DNA of 64,000 bases from Mytilus californianus (taxonomy: Eukaryota > Mollusca > Bivalvia > Mytilida > Mytilidae): the NCBI RefSeq assembly GCF_021869535.1, contig NW_026262734.1, forward strand, positions 90,339,285 to 90,403,284, given 5' to 3'. Shown here piece by piece: positions 50,870-61,014 of this stretch. The notes under the pieces are model-generated. The model was not told the DNA's origin, did no database searches, and saw nothing but the letters and a program-made list of their open reading frames with translations. Position 1 is the first letter of the stretch. Each line of letters starts with the position of its first letter. Made by a program: the position numbers and the translations under genes.

Positions 50870-51440
50870 CTATGACAACCACTAGCTCGTAGTCTTTATT
50901 CAATACCGTTTCAACTCAACTCTTTTTCTAACCTTCAGCGCACCCATCGCACATTCTTTGAAAGATCATGTTAAGCGTTTAGTGTTGTTATTGATTTATT
51001 CAGTCGGTTGTCCATTGAATTAATACAAGCTTCTCATGAAGGGTTGAGACATAAAAAAGAATGAACAATTTTAGTGTGAATGCGCCTTGAAATACAAATG
51101 AGAAATTTTTTACATTCTACTGCAAAGTTTTCGGCATCTAAAGGTGCAAAAGATTAATTTTATATCATGCGCGGATATGATTGACGGATTTGCTTGGCGT
51201 CGAGTGACAAATAGTTCATGCATATTCGGAACGAGAACAAATCAACAATATTTCAATAAGCATGATAAGAGGAACGACTAGGAAGAATACGATGAAGAAC
51301 AGAAATTTCGAATGCAACTCGAAAATGATTTTTTTTGCCATCAAACCCCTGAAAGAGTTGTTGCAAGGGTATATATATATATGCTAACGTAAAGGAGATG
51401 TGGCATCGGACGTGGCTGCGTGTTTATACATTCAGCACAA

Positions 51441-51595
51441 TGAAGCGAATATATATAAGAAGATGTGGTATGAGTGTCAATGAGACAACTCTATATCCAA
51501 GTCAAAATTTGTAAAAATAAAAAATTATAGGTCAAAGTACGGCCTTCAACATGGAGCCTTGGCTTACACCGAACAGCAAGCTATAAAGAATACCC
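51441..51595 (+). repeat. Interspersed 'gatgtggtatga' repeat, 5' part
   Basis: Runs from gatgtggtatgagtgtc to cagcaagctataaag, then stops abruptly next to an exon-like stretch beginning about 51595. Confidence 0.7.
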
Positions 51596-51600
51596 ATTTA

Positions 51601-52883
51601 CTGCCAGATGGAAGAAGTCCATATATGTTATACTCCATTGCTTGGGATAACTTTTATACTGGATATGATAAATTTAACTATCCACACACTGGCATAAAAA
51701 GTCTTGTCCATGCAAAATCATGATTTGTAGAATATTTGTCATACAATAATGGAATTTTCCAATGTACTTTAAAGCAATAGCTTTAAACATTAGCTTGGTT
51801 AAAAAAGGGACATGTCGATGAAAAGAGAACCATAATTATTTCTAATGGGATTGCATATGGTCTCAGTTGAAAATAAAACGTCAACCTAACATAATAATAA
51901 AAAAACATTTGGTCAATAAAAAAAAATCAAACATCATGTCAGTTTCACAGTTTCAACATTTTTGTCGAATTAAGAGTTTTTTGAAATATGATTTGTCCGT
52001 TCCTAAAGCAAGACATTTGTTTTTACTATGGCCTCTTAAAAAAAGATGGACTTATAAGTCTACTTAGACTTTAAGTTAATAATGAGGAATACGTGTGTGT
52101 ATCTTTTATTTGACACAGTAGATGTAAACCTCCATGCATGCTGGAGACTTTATGATTTCGGTCATTGTGTAATCAAGTAACAATCCAATATGCGATTTTT
52201 TTCAAAATATGGTACAGTTTCGAGTATTTTTTATTTATTTTCATATTCGTTTTAATTAATCATTTTATGATTATGTTTATTTCTAAAGGAATTTATGTAA
52301 CGGATCTCCGTGAACTATGACAAAGTATTAAGTAAACACGGGGTATTTTCCAAATACATGTAGCTAACTTAGCCAAATCAAAAACTCGTCAAAGATAAAA
52401 CTTGAAATGATAAGAAAAGTGTGAGAAATTAATAATATATACACGGTCACTTTACACGCATCACTCCCTGTGGAGAACAATCTTAATTAGCTACTTGAAT
52501 CACACAAATCAATGTTGGTATCCCGGGGTGTGTAGGTTTATGCAGTACATGTAATCGTAAAAAGTTAATTCGTAAATATTTTTGTTAAAAACATATTTTA
52601 AACTTTATCATATAGTATTGGGGAGTTTATGTGTTTTTTCAGGGAAGATATTATTGCTAGTTAGCTTATGGTTATGGAAAAATTATGGAATAATAATTAC
52701 TAGTATTGAAATTTTAATAATTAAAAAAAATCATGTCACTTTGTTCTGTTAAAAAATATAGCTGGTGCAACCAAAGAACCTAATCCAATTGATGTTTTAT
52801 ATGGTCACGATATATGGAATAACGATGAAGATTCTTCGTTTATGTCGAAGGATTTTAATTTCCACATGCATCCGCTACAATAA
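51601..52883 (+). CDS. Two exon-like stretches of an unidentified plus-strand gene
   Basis: 51601-51723 reads LPDGRSPYMLYSIAWDNFYT and on to SLVHAKS then TGA. 52762-52883 has an acceptor (atatag after a T-rich tract) and reads GATKEPNPIDVLYGHDIWNN and on to HMHPLQ then TAA. Both look coding but belong to no family I know, and I cannot show they are one gene. The first begins where a repeat stops. Confidence 0.22.
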
Positions 52884-52920
52884 CACCAGTCTAACCTAAT
52901 AATAATACGTGTGTATTTTG

Positions 52921-53065
52921 TCAAAGATTTTCTTTGAAGATTTTAGCAAATTTATTTTTGTCATAATAATGAAAAATATTATTAAGATTGTTAATTGTTG
53001 GAAGTTCACTTTTCAACATAATGATTCCATTGTATACTTCATCCTCTCTCATGATTGAAAAGTGG
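52921..53065 (-). CDS. Possible terminal exon, unidentified
   Basis: On the minus strand, after a long pyrimidine tract, REDEVYNGIIMLKSELPTIN continues to FAKIFKENL and TGA at 52921. It faces the plus-strand stop at 52883 tail to tail, 37 bp apart. It is AT-rich, so chance is a real alternative. Confidence 0.18.
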
Positions 53066-53924
53066 AAAACACAAAAAAAAACATATACCTTGTGTATTGC
53101 AAGTATTGCTACTTTAATGTAGAGTAAACATGTATACATTCACAATTATATTGTTTAATCAAAGTCTTAAAGGATATAATCATACCGATTCATAAAAGTA
53201 TACGTGTTTGCCGATGACTCCAAGCGTGTAAAATTCTCTATTCCATGACAAATTAAAGAATTTTCAATTTTCAACCATAAAAAGACGGGAGAATTACAAA
53301 AGTTAATTTTTAGGCAAAAATATCATTTTATTTCCCTGTCTTTGGAGATTATAAAAATATCGACGACAAAATAAGAAAATAACGAATACTATTTGTTATT
53401 GAAACAAATAGATGTCAGGGGTTCGCAAAACAATGCCTTCTCTGTATACATTAAGCGGGCTACTTCGCTATTTATGGTAGCAAATTTTAAATCAAAAGTG
53501 ACGGATGTTTAAAATATCTTATTTTCATAAAATTTACATCATTACACAGTTTAAACCTTTAATAAACTTTATTTAACGGCGCGAAGAAGATTTTCAAAAG
53601 TTAATATAAAGTAATACGGGTATAAAAACTATTTGCTCATACAAATCTATAGTAAAATTAATCGCTGTCTGTGGACAATTACTAGCGCATGCGCATTAAA
53701 GACCGAACGAATTCTTGTACATGTTCGCTGAGCGCAGCTGGATATGCCTGCAGAGGTCCAACCCTGAACAGTTGGGGGGCAAAAATGGACACAATATTCA
53801 AGCTTAATACAGGTCTGAATTTGGATTGTAATTAAATATTTGACATATTATAGGTTTCTGAATAAATGTAGTCAAAGAACTTAATTGGTTATATGAGTTG
53901 AATTCATATTCAATTAAAGATTTC

Positions 53925-53985
53925 TTGCTGTTGTGCAATACACTGTGCTGTTGTGCAATACACTGTGCTGTTGTGCATACTTAGT
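53925..53985 (+). repeat. Three-unit 20-bp tandem repeat
   Basis: Unit tgctgttgtgcaatacactg. Confidence 0.85.
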
Positions 53986-54089
53986 AAATCTGTTGTCAGA
54001 CTATAGACAAACAATAACTTCTCAATGTTGTATCAGAAATTTATAAAAAAAAACTAAAGGGAGGTTATCTTAATAGATATAAATCAGTC

Positions 54090-55035
54090 ATCAAAGTTTA
54101 ATGAAAATTGCTCTAAGGATATTGTCCAAAAACTTGGAAATCAACCCTTTTTTATGAATAAAATCTTATAACTCGGAAACGTAAAATCTTAAATTTATAA
54201 TAATCAAAAGGGAGCTTTCAACAGTGCAATAGATATAAACAATTTACCAAAGTTTCATAAAAAATGCTGAAAGCATTTTTGAGTTATTGTCCGAAAACTG
54301 GAAAATCCCCCTTTTTGTAATGAATAAAACCCCATAAATCAGAAACGTATAGTCTAAAATTTTAAAAAATCAAAAGGGAGCTCATGTCTATAGAATTAAA
54401 CAGTTCAAAAAAGTTTCTTGCAAATTGGTGAAAATGTTTTTGAGTTATTGTCCAAAAACTGGAAAATCCCTCCTATTTTAATGAATAAAACCCCATAACT
54501 CGGAAATGTAAAATCTAAAATTTATAAAGTTCTAAAGGGAGCTTTCATCAATACTGAATAGATATACATGTAAACAATTCACCAAAGTTTCATAAAAAAT
54601 GCTGAAAGCATTTTTGAGTTATTGTCCGAAAACTGGAAAATCCCCCTTTATGTAATGAATAAAACCCCATAAATCGGAAAAGTATGGTCTAAAATTTATA
54701 AAAATCAAAAGGGAGCTCATGTCCATAGAAATAAACAATTCACTAAAGTGTCTTGCAAATTGGTGAAATTGTTTTCGAGTTATTGTCCACAAACTTGAAA
54801 ATCCCCCCTTTTTTAATGAATAAAACCCCTAAATTCGAAAACGGTAAATCCAAAATTTACAAAAACAGAAAGGGAGCTCACGTCAATAGAATTAACAATT
54901 TGAAACCAAAGTTTCATGCATATTGGTTAAAGCGTTTTTGAGTTAATGTCCGACATGTTGACAACGGACGGACAGATGGACGGACGGACGGTCAACGGTA
55001 TACCATAATACGTCCCGTAAACGGGTGTATAAAAA
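54090..55035 (+). repeat. Six-unit tandem repeat (about 165 bp) with GGAC-rich end
   Basis: Units carry gagttattgtccraaaactg, aatgaataaaaccccataa and aaaagggagct. After the last come acggacggacagatgg, acggacggacgg, then gtcaacggtatacc and tcccgtaaacgggtgtat, a small dyad. Confidence 0.85.
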
Positions 55036-55563
55036 TTGTGGAAACTTATTATTTCAGGGGCAATTACTTCAAATAGGGTTGTCAGATTGGTCTGAAAATT
55101 TCAGGGCAGATTAATCTTAAAATGCTAATTGTTTTGACCAAACTATGCAGAGTTTCTTAATCAAACATTTAAAGGACAAGATTAAAATTACAATATATAT
55201 TTATTCTATACCCTAAGGATCATTTAGCCTAAGTTTGGTTAAAATTAATTCAGTAGTTTCAGAGAAGAAGATCTTTGAAAAAGTGTACAACTGACAATTG
55301 ATGATTTGACAATTAACAAAAAGGGATGGCAAAAGCTCACATAGACTCTTTAGGTCAGGTGAGCTAAATAGAAAATAAAACTTTTGACAAACAGAAAAAA
55401 ATCATAAGTTGGGTATTATATTTATATGGCAAATAAGTGCTCTGTTAATGTAAGTGGATTCTAAAAGTTGATTGACTATATATATTTTTGTCCTCTTTCT
55501 ATAATGATATTAATGCTATAAAATATATGAAATGAAATTCATCTCTAAAACAGTGATCACATA

Positions 55564-56233
55564 CAGTCAGGGGTACTACTTGTACACGTAATTTTTATTT
55601 ACTTGAAGAAGTAATATTAATATACTTATATAAGTAAATTTGTAGGATACTTATACAAGTGTATTTCATTTACTTGTACAGGTAAAAAAAAAATTGGCTG
55701 AGTTATGTCCCTTGGACATTCAGATTTTTTTACTTATATAAGTGAAAAAGTCATCCTATCTTCTTTTCTTGAATTCTTAGGACTTCTTTGCTCTAATAGA
55801 ATTTTAAATTGTCTGTCCTTTGCAGATGTCTTAACTAATCATTTAAGTGTAATTTCATGGACAATGAAAATCTCATTTGTCTGTAATCTTCAGAACACTG
55901 CACATTTACAAGCCCCCAAGGAGCAATTTTTGAAAGCCTTGCCAAATACTTAAGATCTTTGCGCAATCAGTTTCTTTGTTGAATCAATGAGATGAAACAT
56001 TGAACTCTAATAAAAAATTATGAGCTAACCTGGGAAAAATCATTAAAGGCATGTTTTTACATCTCAAAACTTGAGAATTTTTGTGGGATTGTAAAAAAAA
56101 TGTACTTATACAAGTGAATTGTTAAGAAAATTAAGGGGAGATTATTCAAACATTATAATTAACTTATAAAAGTTTTTTTTTTTTACTTCTTCAAGTAAAT
56201 AAAGGTTACTTGTACAAGTAGTACCCCTGACTG
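55564..56233. mobile_element. 670-bp TIR MITE rich in ACTTGTACAAGT palindromes
   Basis: Inverted ends of about 51 bp start CAGTCAGGGGTACTACTT. The 5-bp ACATA flanks both ends (55559-55563, 56234-56238). Inside are repeated dyads ACTTATATAAGT and ACTTATACAAGT (about 55625, 55650, 55731, 56104, 56209). The 82-codon frame at 55705-55953 is not credible as a transposase. Confidence 0.8.
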
Positions 56234-56877
56234 ACATAATGTACTGTTCAAATTACAAACTAAGTGTTTTGCTCTATTATACCATTAACCAGTTTCAATT
56301 ATAATTTTTCAATTTGAGGTGCTAAGTTTTGTATTTTATCTATGAATTCTGTCTTTCACTGAAAATCTCTTGATTATCAAAATTTTTAACTTTGCACATT
56401 ATTTGGCCTTATAAACTTCTTTTATTCAACATGTTCAAGAGTTACTTATGAGTCTTTACAGACGAAATTCCTGTCTGACCTAAAAACAAAAAAAAAATCA
56501 GGGTATTTGTCATTTATGTGTTAATGGCTTGATTTACTAAGGTCTAGGTAGGGGTTTTGTATATCTTTATTCTTCATATATTAGATTGTTTTTCTTTAAT
56601 CTTTTGTTAATTTTGTCCATTTATCTCTATTCTTTATATTTAAGCACCTATTATTCTCTAATATTTATTTTGTTTGCCTACTTTTGCCTATTTATTTTTT
56701 ATACCTTAATTCTGCATATTTTGCCTGTTATTCTCTTTTTTGTAAACCCTCATCCATGTCAAAAATATTTTCAAGTGGTACACATGTATGCAAAATTCTT
56801 GAGTTTTAAATTGTAGGCAATTATCAACTCATGAAATTCAGAAACAAATACTTAATACTTCACATTTAAATCAACAA

Positions 56878-57135
56878 CAAGAATGTGTCCATAGTACACA
56901 AATGCCCCACTGGCACTATCATTTTAAATGTTCAGTGGACCATGAAATTGGGGTAAAAACTGTAATTTGGCATTAAAATAAGATAGATCATATTATATAG
57001 GGAACATGTGAACTAAGTTTCAACTTCATCAAAAACTACCTTGACCAAAAACTTAAACCTGAAGCTGGACAGATATCATCATTAATGGATGGAGGAACGG
57101 ACGCATAGACCGAAAAGCATAATGCCCAAAGGTGG
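56878..57135 (+). repeat. Bivalve repeat with GGAC-rich end, copy 2
   Basis: Matches 45700-45975; the tail is decayed (ctggacagatatc, gaacggacgcatagaccg). Confidence 0.75.
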
Positions 57136-57289
57136 GACATAAAACATAGGCAAATATCCTTAGGTGACAGATTATTAAATTTATCACTAATGCATATATA
57201 TCATGTATATCAATCTAAAAGTTTTTAATTGATCTATTAGAATTTTTTAAAATTATAAAACATGTTGAATTTCTGTATGTGTGTGGTAT

Positions 57290-57440
57290 GCAGTGGCAGA
57301 TCCAGAATTTTAAAAAGGGGCCCACTGACTGCCTAAAAGGGGGGCCTGCTCAAATCATGCTTCAGTGATTCCCTAAATAATTAACCAAATTTTTTTCAAT
57401 AAAGGGGGGCGCCGGGCCCCCTAGCCCAACCCCCTTAATA
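57290..57440 (+). repeat. G-rich 'gtggcagatccag' repeat
   Basis: Contains gcagtggcagatccag, ggggcc and gggggcgccgggcccc. Relatives lie at 23510-23630 and, in part, 62330-62490, where there is a run of 14 G. Confidence 0.5.
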
Positions 57441-58597
57441 CTCCTCTGGTATGGATATAAAATAAAACTTTACACAAAACAGAAAAGATAACAATTATTG
57501 GCATTAAGTATGAAATACTTACAATAAACTTTTCAAATTCTCTCCCTGTATGTCATTGTGAACATCTAATACTGTGTATTCTAATCCTTAATTCTTATGG
57601 TTTCACTTTACTCCCATTATACTTTATTATGTCCATTGAATCAATGTGGTGAGTATATATATGTATAACATTTACTTGTGTTTTTATGTTTAAGCAAAAT
57701 ACACACCAGTAAATATGGCCTGTTTTTATCCAAAGATCTAGGAAGACATAAAATGAATTTCTCTTTTATCTCATTGGCTACTATGGATTCATATTGATGT
57801 CATGACCTGATTACTTGGGCATCATAAAATGACTTTTATTTTGTGTAGAGGAATATAAAATGTTGAAATTCATCATGAATACACTACTCTCAGTCTCTTA
57901 TTTTTATTACTATTTTTATTACTATTGTTTGTGTGAAGAACCATGCAGTGGAGGAAAACAGTTCAAAGAAGAAAAAGGCAAGTTAAATTAATTTCTCTTT
58001 GAAGTTTAGATACAGTAATCATGGTAATATAACATAAAAAGATTATGTCAACGATTCTCTTTCAAATATTTCTTTAAAAGTTCAACAACAGTGGTTATGA
58101 AATTTACACATATCATTCCCTAATTAATGCATATAATGACTGTATACATATGAAATTCTGTCTTGAAATAACTGGTTCAGGACAGTTTGAAGTGAAACAC
58201 TTTTATGAATATTTTGTCACATATACATGTTTATATATATATATATGTGTACCTTAACTAGATGAAAATAAATGATCTTATGTATGTTTTTTTAATAGTT
58301 CTTTACTAATTTCTGATTTTTTTTTAATTGTATATGTTAGTAGCACTAATTATATATACATGTATAAGTAAAATTAGGTATTAAGCTTAAATCCTATGCA
58401 ATAAGCTAGCACCTAGGCATTCGGTTATTGACGGCAATTTTCAGGCATTAGGCTTATTTCCTGAAATCTGCAATGATTATTCAACCTATTGCCAAAAATC
58501 ATTTCAGGCAAGAAATGAGCTTTAGGATATTTGCTTCATCTTTAAATGACTAGGACTCTCGCGAGCCTGTGTCGCTCACCTTGGTCTAAGTGTAAAA
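57440..58597. other. No gene seen
   Basis: AT-rich. A short stretch after a possible acceptor at 57937 reads EPCSGGKQFKEEKGK but has no good donor and is not called. Confidence 0.5.
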
Positions 58598-59520
58598 CCA
58601 TTCATACGGGAAAACCAACGGTCTAATCTATATAAAAAAAAAACCGAGAAACGAGAAACACTTATGAACCACATCAACAAAGACAACTACTGAACATCAA
58701 ATTCCTGTCTAAGGACAGGTGCAAACAATTGCAGCGGGTTTAAGACCATCTATCACGTGTGTGTACCAAATACTTTATTCATTGATCCATCTTATTTTAT
58801 TTCATGTGTTGAGTTAAATTTTTTAGTTATATGTAGGAGCATATAGTAAAATTGTTTCTTTTTTGTATATAAGTGGGAGGTTTTGCTAGCTATACAACCA
58901 GGTGTGACCATTTTGCCTGTACCAAGTCAGGAATATGGCAGTGGTTTTTCACTTGTTCCTTTGATTGATAGCGTTTGATTTTGTCAGTTTTTATGGACTT
59001 CCTTTTTTGAATTTGCCTTGGAATTCGGTATTTTTTGTGACTATTACATCTGTTTCAAAAATTACTCAATAGTTATTTGTTAGCAGTAATATATCGTTTT
59101 TCCCATCGTATGAAGTTTACATATCTTAATTGATACGTTATATTCGTGCATGTTAACACTATACGGATTTCTTTAGCGGGGGTGTGCTCCTTACACATAA
59201 ACTCTTCCAACATAGTTATGAGGAAAAACAATTGCAATCGACACTATATCAATTTCACGGTAATAGAATTACATTACATAGATATAAGAAGATCTCTCCA
59301 TCCAAGTCAAAATTTATAAAAGTAAACCATTATAGGTCAAAGTACGGTCTTCAACACGGAGCCTTGGCTCAAACAGAACAGCAAGCTATAAAGGGCCCCA
59401 AAAATTATTAGTGTAAAACCATTCAAACGGGAAAACCAAAGGTCTAATCTATATAAAAAACGAGAAACGAGAAACACTTATGAACTACATAAACAAACGA
59501 CAACTACTGAACATGCATGT
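58598..59520 (+). repeat. Cluster of interspersed repeats
   Basis: 58598-58750 and 59279-59520 are parts of the 'gatgtggtatga' repeat. 58870-59050 is the 'caccaagtcaggaatatggcag' repeat, also found at 14815-15060 inside a copy A-specific block. Confidence 0.6.
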
Positions 59521-59754
59521 TTCATTAGAATCCGATTTCAATTGACCAACAACAATCGCGAGGCACTTCAATGTCATATTTCATTTCCGTATAATTACAT
59601 TAGATGTATGTTTCATTATTATACGTTATTTTGATTGGCTAACAGCAATCTCGCGTCATTCTTCATTTCAAAATTAGTTGCATGAATTGAAACATACATG
59701 ATGACACACGTTTCCACAAAAAAGTGCACAGGTAAATAAAAGAAAAACTTGATA

Positions 59755-60100
59755 GTACTCGTGTTTTCATGATTATAACGAAAAAATGTAATTATAAGTA
59801 TTGAATGCTTCTTACAAAAAGTACTTTGGTCAACGCTTTTACACCCCAATGAATTTACAAAAAGAAGCATTCAATTCTTAAATAAAATACAACAGCTATG
59901 TCTGCACGTGCTGTCAGTGATATTGGTAAAAATAATGCACTGAAAAACAAACGAAAAGCTTGATATAACACTTAATTTCATGGTTGTAGCATAAAAATGT
60001 ATTTATAAGAATTGAATGCTTCTGCGCTTCATTCAAATTGTGCTTCGGCAAGTGCTTTTACGCCCCAATAAGATTGAAAAAAAGCATTTTTAATTATAAT
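59755..60100. repeat. Two tandem hairpin-bearing units
   Basis: 59765-59880 and 59988-60095 share ataagaattgaatgcttct and cgcttttacrccccaat. In the first, attgaatgcttctt pairs with aagaagcattcaat. Confidence 0.6.
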
Positions 60101-60781
60101 TATACCCCAGAGTTAGTTATCTCAGTCTATATTAACCTTACAACCATCCAACTATTCTAAAAATAACAGGTAAACAAATAATAGCTTATCATAATTCGAT
60201 GTTGAACAAAGGGTCAAAATTAATTTACCGGTTGCGTCACATATCATTTTGGAGTCCTCTTCGCGGTCCGCAAAAAACTAGAAACAAATATGATATGCAC
60301 ATACAAATGACAACCACTGAATTACAGTCTCCTGACTTGGGACAGGCATATACATAATGTGACGCAGTTAAACATTTTTGCGGATGTTCATTTATCCCCT
60401 AACCATGGATAGTGGTGTAACAGTACAACATAAGAATAACCTGTCGAAACAAAGCACTGATTACAGATAACAAAAAAACTTCAGACACAAAGTACTTGCA
60501 GTAACTAAAAACTATGTCAAAACAATATATCAATCAGTACACGCTAGTGAGGTTATTGTAAAACAGAATCAGTCCGGAAAAAAACACGACCTTTTATTAT
60601 CCTTTAACAAAAATCCAGAAGCAATTATATATATATGTTTGTGCTGTATTTAGACCCCTCTAACAGGAAATTTTTTTTGAATGCACGCGTATAAAAATTG
60701 CGGTTTTTATCCAACGCAATCATAGGTTTGAACGTTGTTTTCATTTGAGACTTGGTTGTATATATATGACAATGTCAGTTT

Positions 60782-60823
60782 CCGAGAATACCATCCGCTC
60801 TACAGAGCCGAAGGTACTCTCGG
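60782..60823. other. Nested stem-loop
   Basis: CCGAGAATACC pairs with GGTACTCTCGG, and inside it GCTCT pairs with AGAGC across a two-base loop. It lies just beyond the BAF-like gene's poly(A) signals. Function unknown; it may be part of a repeat. Confidence 0.5.
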
Positions 60824-60944
60824 GGACTAATTAATAGACAACCAGAGAGGGTATAGACCCTGCGAGAATAAAAAGCAAAGGGTAAAATTTTCGTGTCAAC
60901 AACACGTATTTCTAGAATCATATGATTAAGGACTGACATCAACG

Positions 60945-60960
60945 AACATTTATTCATTTA
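60945..60960 (-). terminator. Poly(A) signals of the BAF-like gene
   Basis: Two AATAAA hexamers four bases apart on the minus strand (AATAAATGAATAAATG) lie about 55-70 nt past the stop codon at 61015, in the expected place for 3' end formation. Confidence 0.6.
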
Positions 60961-61014
60961 TTGGTGAATAAAAAATTAAATTGTTGCATGGTGATATGTC
61001 TATACTTTTAGTTT

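Noticed and set aside
56586-56816. 76-codon Leu/Phe/Tyr-rich frame resembling a membrane protein
   Set aside because: Product of a T-rich stretch; no conserved motif.
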